Below, in pieces: positions 1 through 12,300 of a stretch of DNA of 64,000 bases; the stretch's first letter is position 1, and each line of letters begins with the position of its first letter. Source of the DNA: Branchiostoma floridae. Taxonomy: Eukaryota > Chordata > Leptocardii > Amphioxiformes > Branchiostomatidae. The notes beneath the pieces are model-generated. The model did no database searches. It was not told the origin of the DNA and was given only the letters and a program-made list of their open reading frames with translations. The position numbers and the translations under genes were made by a program. Location: positions 9,675,232 through 9,739,231 of the forward strand of contig NC_049991.1 in the NCBI RefSeq assembly GCF_000003815.2, read 5' to 3'.

Positions 1-363
1 ACGTCGTCAGACTCAGCGGAGGAAGTCCCACGTTCAGTGTCAAAACAGAGGCGAGTATCGTTTGCATCCATCCGCCGACAGCGTACACTGGGCACTCTCT
101 CGTCCCTGAGACCAGCCTCCGAGCCCATCGCCATACCCGAACGCGAAAAAGTTCCCAAACAGAGTGAGGAACCGGTCTCTATTCCCGTGAGAAACTGGCG
201 GATCGCCATCAGGAAGGCTCGGGAGTTCGTGAGGAACACTCCCGATGCCTGGCAGGAGTTCGGATTGGAGAAGCACGAGACGGAAAAGGCCACTAGACAT
301 CGGTACAACGCCCTGAGAAAGTCATGGTTGGAGGACACGGTTCTGGTCAAGATGGAGGACGAG
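1..363 (+). CDS. EEF2K: eEF2K exon (first visible): calmodulin-binding region and start of alpha-kinase
   Basis: Open from base 1 in frame 1, with no initiator visible. It encodes 121 residues including RRVSFASIRRQR (basic, with a potential basophilic phosphosite), the amphipathic RNWRIAIRKAREF helix, DAWQEF, and ATRHRYNALRKSWLEDTVLVKM, which enters the alpha-kinase domain. The donor is GAG|gtaaac at 363/364, phase 0. Confidence 0.93.
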
Positions 364-3300
364 GTAAACAAACAAGCATGTGCACTTATCGGTATTAATC
401 TTGCTGGGGAAGGGGGCGTGGTTAGGCCAAAAACGCCAAGGATCATTCAACGGTTCAACCCATCACTACGAAATAACACCACAAGCAATATTTATTTTCT
501 GTCGATTAACAGGTGATAGAGAAACATTTGGCAATGTCTAACGACATTCTCATTAAACTTGAATACAAGACTATACGATCAAAATACTTCTTTGTTGTTG
601 TTGTTGCAAAAAGATAAAATGCATTAATGTGGAAAACTAAGAATATTCGAATAACATCAACATTTTTCATTTATGGACATCCCTGCCATATTTCCTGCTC
701 CGCCATATAACAAGTTACATGTAGGTCCCACAGACCCCGCACCCCCCTGTGTATTTATGCTGACTGGTAGTGGTACACACTTCATTCTCAAGTCAGCCTC
801 TCAGTTACTAGTGAATCAATAGAAATATCCTCATACTACCAAAGAGCAGCTGCAGGATGTAGTCCAGTTTTTGGGACAGTGACCCCGGGTACTGTTAGGT
901 CATGGGGCTATGGTGTCACTAGAAAAAGTTCAAGAGGTCCGAAGCACTGCTCTGCCAGGTAATAATGAATAAATTAAAAAAGGCACCATTGCCCCAAGTC
1001 AGGATTTTACAGAGATGTGTCCCCTTGGGCCTTTTCAGAAATTTTGGTACATTGTGTCCAGATGAAAAAAAAGTATTTGTCCAGTTTTTATTTTGCTAAT
1101 TTCTTATAACACATCAGACTCTTCTAGCCTGGAGTTCAGTAGCCTCCATAGCAGGCTTTCTGGGGCCTTTTTTTGGCTCATAATACACTTTTGCTGGCCA
1201 TTTCTATTTGTACTCGGTCGCTGATTGCTGGCGTTTTCTGATTGCCGGCCTCCGAAAGCCTGCATCCAAACGGCGCATGAAAGGGATATTAAAAAAACGA
1301 TTAGGGCGATTAACTAGGAGGTGTGAATTTCTTGCCTGCCGTGGACTTCTAATAAACTGCACGCATCTCTACCGGACAGAGCGCTTGCAGCCGACATGCG
1401 AATTGTATTATGAGCCAAAAAAAGGCCCCAGAAAGCCTGCTATGGAGGCAAGGAGTTCAGCCTTGTTCCCAAACGTACACTTCCACCAACCTTGGTGGAG
1501 CGACTAAAAGCACTACAAAGCTGGATGGACTCCAGGCTAGACTGACCAGACCATGGCCTGAAATTCCATTTTCCCCAGACAGAACTGAGAAGGATGCCAA
1601 CAACAACGCTTCTCAGTCCATTTTCAGCCCTGTGTAAAATGATTAAGCCAATATACAATATTTGCAGTTTTGAGGCCATTACATTACCATCAATTGAATT
1701 TTGTAAATAACATGCCAAGAAAATAACAAATATGATTTTGTGTTGCAGCCATTCGACCATGGAGCCATGAGAGAATGTTTTCGCTTGTAAGTATGATGGC
1801 AATGTACAACCATAACTTCCTTGGTACAACCAAGGAACCTCCTTGGTACAACCTAATATACCTGTATATATAGAATACAACACGGTGTATTCCGTATCAC
1901 CCGAGGTACCCGCGGGAGGGCTGGGACCGAGGGTGATGCGGAATACACCGTGTTGTATTTTATTTATGTCATACCCACCTGAGAAAACCACTGTTTTGAT
2001 GCGAAATGCGCCAGAAGTTGAACAAATTTGTTGCCCTCGAAAAAAGCGTTGCAACAGTAATGTTCCAACGTCCGAATCAGGTATTCGAACTGTCGATGGC
2101 GCGGCACTCGGTCCACTCGAAACAGTTTGATTTATTCGAATGGAGCCCGTGTGATAAGCCTGGGCCGTACAGAAAGTTATCACTCGGTCCAGAACACCCG
2201 TATCGAACGTTTTCGCGTCACAGGTATGACATAAAAGTCGTTACTACACGGTAATGGTGCTCATGACAATGTTCATAATTTGTTTGGTGCACATAGTTTT
2301 TATTGTTAGTTATAGATATTGTCATGGTTCAACACAGGACATGGTAACCTGTCTATTATCGTTAAAATCCCTTTGTGGTCCTCAAGTAAATAGTATGTCC
2401 TGTTGAGTTAGAGGCCAAGGGGATCCATATGCAGTTTTAGCTAGCTGCATGGCTGCACGTTAGAGAAAATACTGGCCTCTTAAGGTCACATGACAGGCGG
2501 TAAGTGAATGGCAATCATTCCACTTCCACCCATTTGAGCCTCACGTACGTGTGTTGTTTTGCAACAATTCCTAATGCTAGTTCACCTTTATCTGCGTTGC
2601 TTAACCTTTATCCATTGTTTTAAAGAACAGACTATTTTGGGATATCAACTCGATGAACAGTGTTTTCAAATTGCAATATTCTTAAAATATGGCAGTTTAA
2701 AACCACCGTCCGCCAAATTGATACCCGTAAATATCCTTTTTTTTAAAACAATGGATATAGGTTACCCCGCAGATAATGGTGAGCTAGCATTACTTGTCCT
2801 AATTGCCAGAAAGATTAGACACCCCATTCCCAATAAAACACACACAATCACTTCTACTGTTCTGATGTATTTCTCCTACCATAACTATTACAAACATGCA
2901 GACAACATACATAACCTTTGTGCGTGTAATATGATCCAGTGAATAACAACAGTGGCTGTGGAAATATTGGCAGCCAATGGTCTCTGTCTGAACTAATGAC
3001 CTATGAATGGCATGTTGATATGCCTGTTTTAGGGTATGGTGTCAGTGTTTGTTATGGACCAGTCAATCAAACAGTAGAATTTTTTTTATCTGGCAATAAA
3101 TGTTTTTTGGGAATTCTTAGCATGAAACAAATGAATTTTTTAATAATTGATTTTATAACTGTAGAAGCAAACATACAATAATTGTTTTTATTTTGGATTG
3201 TCCAATGATGTTTTTATGAAATCATCTATATATAAAGAATTGGTTTCTATAGACACCATACATGTAGTACATGCAAGTAACAATCAGTAACATATATACA

Positions 3301-6300
3301 TTTTAAGTACATTTTCTGCATATCTTGTATCCAACACTTATCGAGACAAAAATTATCAGTGATATTGATTAGCTTAGCTTTCATTAAAAAAAATTCAGAT
3401 AGAAATGAAGCCAGCAACATTTTGATTTGATCCCCAGACATGAAACAAAAGGAATAAAATCCTTGACCTTTGTACATATCTCAACAAATCAAGAGATGAA
3501 TTATATCTACATTGTACCAAACCCCTGAAAGCTCAAAATTTTAAAATGCTATTTGTAAGATGGATATTATGTCAAACATTCATATATATGTTGTCTTTCA
3601 GATGAGAGAGAACATGTAAACATAAAACACATAATATTCTGTATTATTGATTTCCTCTGCCTCTGAGTTGAACGACCTGATCATGTGTAATGCCTAACCG
3701 TGGCTAAGCCAATGGTTTCCGATGGTAATACGATCAGACCTTTTGAAAGTAATGGCCTCCTGGTCACGTATTTGTAGTGATACATTGTGTGGCCTGCATT
3801 TATGGTTTTCCTGCCTGTTTAAGTCTTGTCCAATGTCATTGTGATGCATGAGGTTCAAACGGGGTGATTAGTAGTGTAGTCTAGGGTAGGCTTGGCATTG
3901 GGAAGGATATTTTGTCTGTAACACGTACAGAATGTCTGAAGGGTGTAGGGTCTCCCGTGGTATGGTGAGGGAAGGAAAGCATGATGAATTACTTTGAGCA
4001 GCTGCCATGAATGTTAACAGTCTGGGTCTGTAGATAAACCATATGTACTATATCATGTTGATTTCAATATTTCATCCCAGTGAATATGAAACCCTAAAAG
4101 ATTCTTAAAGATTGACGCACAACTTTTGTGTAAAATGGCCAGAGCCAATACATTGGATTAATAGATTTCCATGTTTTAATTATAATTAAAGTAAACAATA
4201 ACATCTTCAAGCAATGAACCTGTTAGATTTTAGATGGCTTCCAAGTCCTATGAAAGAACTACATTGTTACTATACATTGTTACGATATATTGCTAGTATC
4301 ATTATTACATAGCAGACCAATAATAAAACTTGCTCTTTGTTTTGTTGATATCTACTGACATATCAAATATCATAATCCATAAATAGGTTCACCTCAATTA
4401 TGCTGTCAAACCACAAAACCACACACTCTAACAAAAACATAAGCCTCTTGTTGAAGGTAAAAACAGTGCAGAAGACTACTAGTAAAGTATTTCCTTTGAT
4501 TTGTATTTAGAATAGGGAATCAGCAGGTCCCATGATAACACAACAGTGCTGTATGAGTCAGAATCATGTGCTTTGTGCATTGATTTTAACTGTTGATCAT
4601 TGTGGTTGTGTGTACGTGTGAGGCCCCATGTGCCAGTGACATTTATCACTGTAACAGTGGTACTTCTTATCTAGGTAAAACTATTGATACATATAGTATA
4701 CTTAACATTGGACAGACAATTTTATTTAGCCAAAATGATAGCTTGTTTTGGTAGAATAGGTAGTTATAGTTGTAGTTGTTACCGGGTTTATCACATTTGT
4801 TGTGCAAAAAAATTACATGTAGTTGAGTCTTGACAGTTGACTGCACCCGAAAAAAGCTGACGTCAATTTTCTTCTTTTTTTTTTCAGGAAGAAGCTGTCC
4901 AACTTCTCCAGGTCCTTAGACTGGAACCGTGCGTCGAACTACGTGGCCAAACGGTACATTGAGAAGGTGGAGAGGGATGTGTACTTTGAGGACGTTAAAC
5001 TCCAGATGGACGCCAAGCTGTGGGGAGAGGAGTTCAACCGACATGACCCTCCGAAGAAGGTAAGTGTTGCAGCACCAACAAACTTTTAACAGTTACCTGA
5101 GATAGGCTATTTGAATTGTTTACATGACAAAAGAGTGCAATCAGGGCCATCTCCAATTTTTGTTGTTAATAAATATAGAATACAACAAGGTGTATTCCGT
5201 ATCACCGGAGATACCGTGGGTCTGATCTCCCGCGGGAGGGCTAAGACTGAGGCTTATACGGAATACACTGTGTTGTATTTTATCTATGTCATACCCTGGC
5301 CAGAAGACACTGATTTTGATTGCCAAATTCAACACATTGTTGCAACCTGCGCCATCAACTATATCCTTTAAGAACATCAATTGAGAAAAATTCCACTTGT
5401 ACTGTCAGTTGCACCTGTAATTTCATTAATAGCAACGGCTGGCATGCAGTGTGTTCTATTTTATCGATGGAAGCCTGTATGATACAACTAAAAATATGTT
5501 GTGATATGGAAAATTATCACCCGGTCTGGAACACCCATTCAGAACGTTATCGCAGCCCAGGTATATGACATAAATGGATGGATTTAACAGTAGTGCTGTA
5601 GATGCACGCAAATGTAAGATTTATCCCAGCAAATGCTATTTTACAATTACTGTTAAGAAAATCACCCCTTTCATGTACACGATAAAGTACACATCCTTTT
5701 TATTTCAATATTCTGTCTCTTCAGGCCATGTTCTTTCATTGACAACAGCTCTACCACATTCCCTCCATTAGATACCATTAAGTACCACTGAGTTACTTAC
5801 AGTTACACGACCTCCTACACTGACCTCCATTTTGATAGAAAAGCAGCTTTCAAAACTCAGTGGGGAATAAGCACCCATCAAGCATCTGTGAAGCCTTACT
5901 GAAGAGAGCCTCTTTGTATAAAAATGGCAAGCTTTTAACTTCAGAGATAAGACTCTAGATCAAAACATAAGCCTGGGAATAGTTTTGATTATAATGTATT
6001 CTATAACTTACAGTACACGTGTATGCTGAAGCGCAAAAGCGTCATTTCTGTGCATAACATACCATACAGTATAGGACTACAGTGTTAAACAAGAGCTATC
6101 TCTTGAGTTGACAGTGTTCTTGGAAGAGTGCCACTTCAGTACTGTAGAAAGACACTAGAAGGCTCATTATCAAACTTGACCTTTACCCACATGCCAAATA
6201 TGATATTGATAAGCATCCATTCACAGCTTGGCTTCAATAGCATAACCCTCTGACAATGGTGAAAAATTGATGTTCCACTACATATCTATGGCTTAAAATA

Positions 6301-9300
6301 CTATGCATGATAAAAAGGCATACTGAAACGTGACTTGAGTTTGCTGTGTTATTGTGTTCGCTCATATCATGATGGTAATGACAGTATACTCCAAATCTTA
6401 TCTCCAGGGGGATACAGTAGTTATCCAAACCATCCTAGTCCTCAATGTCACATGCCTTTCCTTCCAGTATGGTTCCCTTGGCAAATAGGAAGTTCCTCAG
6501 CTGACATTGCCGACCTTGGTATTGTCGGAAGAGTGAATCAATAACAGTAGCAGTGCCAAGGAAGTCAGCACAGTGCATTTCCCCCACTATGTCTTGAGCA
6601 AATAGAAGCAGGACTCTTTCAGCATCACATAATGGAAGCATGGGTCTGCATACATGTACAGAGCTGTGTGGATAATGCTGTTTGCTGGGTGTGACATTGG
6701 AGCAAGGATGGTTGCTTTGCTGGAATACATGATACATGGAGTACTTAGGCTGGCATTGACCAAGCTCAGTATACAGTATACATACTGTAGAGGTGGTATT
6801 TGTGTAGGAATACTTATGATAGATATACATGTAGTACCTACTTGAAAGGGAAACATGACTAAAGCATATGGCTGGGTTTGGTACATAGGTCATACAGAAT
6901 AAAGATCATTATGAATTGTGGAAAGCACGTGTTTAATTGACTGGTCTGTATCATTTTTTTAAGAAGACGACCATGAAATGAACAAAACATTCTGTATACT
7001 ACTAATACACCTAAGAACTAAGTATCAAAGTCCATATACTTCGTACTAAGTATACGTGTGTACGTTAAGCTTTCCCGTGTAATGATATCCATCCTCAAAC
7101 CTTTATGAGGGACAAGCTTTACATAAGGACCACCTGGCCAGTATGACAGGTTTTTTATTGTCCCTTAAATAATTTTCCCCATTGACACAATCATTGGAAT
7201 CTTGTCTATAAATATAATGACCACTGATCATGGCAGACCAGATTTTATCAGTCCCCTGACTGGTCTTTTTGGGCAGGGTTGGCTGTACTGTAATTCAATA
7301 CATGTATCAGATTGACCTAAAAAGTGCAAGGCAATGTGAGCAAGGTTCTAATGCACGTAATCTGTATCACTTTTCCCAGGTGTATATTATGCAGGTAGTT
7401 ACTTCGGAGTTTAAGGGCTGACCAAATTTTATCAGTCCTGTGAGCGGTCTTCTTAGGCAGGGTTGACTGCAGTGTATTTGATATCAGATTGACCTAGAAA
7501 GTACAATACTAATTTTTTGTGAGCAAGTTTTTAATACATGTATTTCCTATCACTTTTATCAGGTGGATATTATGCAGGTTGTTATTCTGGAGTTTAAGGA
7601 CCGACCTGGCTCTCCTCTGTACCACCTGGAGCACTTCATCGAGGGGAAGTACATCAAGTACAACTCTAACTCTGGCTTTGTAGAGGACGAGGCACTCAGG
7701 TGCACCCCACAGGTGGGTCCCAGGTGTCAGGTGATGCCAGGTGTGTCCTAATGTGTGCAGATGGCCATATAATATATGCAGGTGTGGGTGTAGTTGGATG
7801 TTTGCCAGAAATGTGCCATCATTAGTCATAGGGTGGGGCAAATGTTTGTAACAGGTTACACCAGTTCTTGCCAAAGTCAATAACTTTGACCATTACCTAC
7901 CTAGGCTACGTACCAAATGGGATATTGTTAAGTATCTATTCACAACTTCTTGGCACCAAAAGCATTAACCCTCTTGACAATGGTAAAAAAATTAATGTTC
8001 CACTACATATCTATAGACTATGCATGATAAAAAGGCATAATAGCTATGGCCATATTTTTTGATCACCAAATTGTTGCAAAATTTTAAAAAATGCCAGACT
8101 CTCAAGCATGTAAATCACCTAAAAATCTATGCTATCACATTGGAAAGGGCTTGGGAACCTGTGTACCAGCCAATCTCATGCAATTATGAGAGAATAACAG
8201 GCGTATTGTACCATAAATGTAATTTGGAGCTTGCAGACTCATTAGTCTGTGTGACACAAACTCTGCTGTCTGGGGCTGTAACCGGCCCCTCCCCGGAGAC
8301 CGCCGGATGTTGGGCAGGCTGCTATAAGCAAGATATAATTGGGCTACAGACTCATCAGTCATAATTTTTTTACAGTGCAACAGGAATATTTTGTGGCTGC
8401 TTTCCAGCCATTTATATCTTGTTTATTGACACCTTGAAGATTAAAGAATTAAATACAATGATTATTAATTTTCCCAATATATATGTTGACCCTACATACA
8501 TGTTAACTGTGTCTGTCAATTTACACTAGTGAAGAACACATTTTACATCACAATTTACAGACTGTGAATGTGTACTCTAATGCAATATTTTTTATCGCTC
8601 TCCAGACATTTAGTCCCTTCACATTCCAGCTATTTATATCTTGTGTATTGACACTTTTGAGATGGAAGATAAATACAATGATTAGTACAAAATTTTCCCA
8701 ACATATATTTTGATTCTATATGCATATTAACTATTTCTGTCAATTGACACTAGTGAAAAACACATTTGTTAACTACAGTGTGAATGTGTAATCTAATGCA
8801 ATGTTTTTATATCGCTCTCTCCAGGCATTTAGTCACTTCACGTTCGAGCGCTCGTCCCACAACATCATCGTGGTAGACATCCAGGGGGTGGGGGACCTGT
8901 GGACCGACCCCCAGATCCACACCAAGGAGGGGACGGACTATGGGGACGGGAACCTGGGTACCAAGGGCATGGCGCTGTACTTCCACTCCCACTCCTGTAA
9001 CAGGATCTGTAAGGCCCTGAACCTCACCGCCTTCGACCTGTCCAACAGTGAGATCGCTAACCTGGAGAGGGCACAGGTTATACAGGTAGGGCATCGGTTA
9101 TGTTCCAACAACCCTATGTTTAGACCAGGACTGGCCCCCAGACCTGTCCTTCCGTCCGGGGATGTTTGCTTGTTGGGACGGAAAAAATTGTACCCCATCC
9201 ATCTCCAAAATGACATGAAAATGTTGAAAATGTACTTTCATAAATTAAGAATGACTTACTTAGCCAGAAAAATCAACAACAATTTAAGCTGGAGACAGTC

Positions 9301-12300
9301 CTGGATCGGACACCTCTATCTTCCAAGACACACAGCCCTGTTCCTATCATCATTGACAAAACGGGTAATTCACCCAGACATGGGATTTATCATGATATAT
9401 TCACAAATCATGGTATGAACGATACGAACCTGGCTCCAAGGGGGATTAATCCCATTTTGCTGAATCCACTGACTGATCGAATCAAGATTAATCGCACAGC
9501 TGAGCCAATCCATTATGAATAGGGTCCAAGCGGAACCCTAATGTAAGGATGTTGTAATGTTGGGGTGTCGAAAGAGAGGGGCAGCAGTATGGAAGGATGT
9601 ATGATTGAGGGGCCATTATCAAGGTTGCTAACAGTATGCTACTTGGAACAGTTATAGGCAGGTCAACAAGTTGAATAATGGTAGAAACCAGGAAAATCTT
9701 CATTTATTTCCATTGCTAGTATCTTTCTATTTCTGCTACAGTACTTTAAATTTAATAGTAAGTTTGATTTCAGACATCATCAAAAACGATCTTGCGTGGA
9801 TCGGAGGAAATCGTGATCGACCCAAGGCTGAAGAATACAGGCGACATCACACTGTTTCTTCGCCAGCGCTCCGAGAGTCCTCGCAACTCCCCGCGTGTGT
9901 CGGAATCAGAGGATGTCCACATGATGTCATCCTCTGTTTCCCCGCCGTACTCCCCTGTGAATTTCTTGGATGACGACCCGTTTCCACCGAGTCTGCGCCG
10001 CCTTCGATCAGACTCTGAAAACAGCTCTATCACTCGGGTAAGCCCTGGTACTTTGTTTGTCCTGGATGCTCATTCATGATCGTTTATTGTGTTCCTTTCA
10101 GTTTTGTGTGTTTTCTCTTGCTTTGGTGGGCTTTTAGTGCACATTTTAACTTTCACTGCTGTTTAATATAATATAATATTATGTACTTTCTTTGCCCATT
10201 CTGTTCTCTTCTTTTCTAGCCTGGGTACCATCTGGATAGGAGTTCGCTCCAACATTTATTATATTTATTTATCGCTTCTCTGCAATTCCGTTTGGGAACC
10301 TTGACATCCCTAACGTATGGAATTGTTCATAATTTGGACAAGGGCACTGATTGGTTCCTATGCATGAGCAAAGTAATGGATGGGTTCAAGCGCTCGTTTG
10401 AACAAGCATTCCAACAACCAAAAAGCCTCGTTCAAACAGGCGTTCCAACGACCAGCCGCTTGTTGGAGGGCCTGTTGTCATCGAACGAGTGCTCTAGAGC
10501 CAATTCCTTAATTTGCTCATTCACTGACGTCACCACCAAAAGATTGAATATACAGTTCTCCAGATGGGTAGCAGAAGTGAACATGGGAGCAAACTACTAC
10601 CCGGATGGTACCCAGGCAACTTCTTTCCTTGATGTTAACTTTTCTCTTCTTTCCCTGCCATTGTGCTTGTTTGTGCTCTTATGTGACACCTGCCGACTCA
10701 CTTGCACCACAGGGCCGTGTACGATATGACAGTGAAATGAGTGATTGTTTTGATGACACCATGTCACCAGAGGAGGTACCAACAGAAGATTCAGCCATTT
10801 GGCTTTCTTAGCTTAGACTTGAATGTAGTTCTTGTAGCAGTTCTTGTTGTTGGCTTGGCTTTAACTTAAAGATTATAAATTTTAGAGGTTTTAGTACACT
10901 GTAAGTTAGAATAGTAGGCTAGCATTCTGAATGCACAGTCATCTGTATAAAAAACTCTAATCTAGGTAAGTAATTTGATATGAGTGTTGAGTAAAGTTCT
11001 GAATTCTATCTTTCAAAACTTGCATAATTTTCTTTCAGTATAGGTAAAGTACACTTCTAGCATGACATTTGAAATTCAACTGATTCCTAAGGATGAAATT
11101 GTATTCCAGCTCCAGAAAAAGTTGCACTGTGACAAAAAAATGAATAGAATAGAGTAGCTTAGGATAGAATGAAATAGAACAGAACATAGAATAGAAAATC
11201 AATCATTCCCCTGATTTTGCGTGTACAGGAAGCGGAGCACGAGGAATTTGCCCGCCGCCAAGTGAGCCGACCATCCTGCGTGAATCTGGAGGTCAATTTC
11301 CGCAGGATGTCCTTGATTCAAGGTCAGCTCACTGGAGGTTCTATCCTGGGAGAGGTGAGTTAAAGATACAGCTTTGTATTCTTTTATTCTTCAACATTTT
11401 ATAATATTGGTGTGCTACAGATTTTTTTCAATCTTGAATCAGCACTTGTTAACTGATATTGTTTGGTGAGTTTCATCTTCATTTAGCAATGCTATACTAA
11501 CTTAGTCACCTACATACTTCCATCAAATCCCCTAGTTATTTATTAGGTCTCTTAAGAATTGATATTCTAAAGTACAAGAACCATGAGCCAGTCTTTAATG
11601 TTTGCTACATTTTGCTACTTTCCTACATATGGATTTATATCTTCATTGTATACTGATAGCACATAAAGTCTGTGTCTTAACCACTGGCATACTAACATAT
11701 CTGGCAAGGCAACCCATATGTGCTCACAAGTTTTTTTAAAAATGTTGACGCACTAGTTATTCAAAGGTAGTAGGGGGGCTGAAATCATTGCTAACCTCAG
11801 AAACAGTGGCAAAATACAGTGAGTTACCAATGTATGCTGCAACCAGCATGTGTTTGACAGCAATGGGTTTCATGTGATGAGAATTAAGCCTGTAGAACAT
11901 TTAGAACACTGCAATGTTCCAAATTGTTACAGCATTTTGTTTTCCAATTTTCAGCCACAGGGTAATAAAATTATGCATCTACATGTTCCTATATTTTCAC
12001 TGCAGTTTATGATGTCAAGTATTGCCAGCATGCATGTCCATATTATCTTAACTCTTCCACAGACCAACTTAAGTACACTGAAAACTAAGTTCTTGCCCCA
12101 GCCCTTGTATCATACACCTGTTATAACTTTGCCTGCCCTCCATTCAGTTATCCAGCACTACTGCATGTACTAAGGTTTGTTGTGTTGTCTTGTTTGTTTG
12201 TTTACCTGCTGCCCTGTGCAGAGGAACCCTCGTGTTTGCACGGAGGGGTCAATACTAGGACGGGTGAGTGTATCGTACCACGGGTGAACACTGGTACAGC

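Noticed and set aside
1440..2183. 247-residue minus-strand ORF
   Set aside because: It runs across a MITE, the eEF2K microexon on the opposite strand and the palindrome at 1870-2234; it is a chance frame.
6435..6893. 152-residue minus ORF in eEF2K intron 3
   Set aside because: No domain, Cys/Tyr-rich composition typical of AT-rich noncoding DNA, and no splice signals in support.
8801..9418. 205-residue ORF as an intronless gene
   Set aside because: Only 8825-9085 is eEF2K coding; the rest is read-through into the intron after the gtaggg donor.
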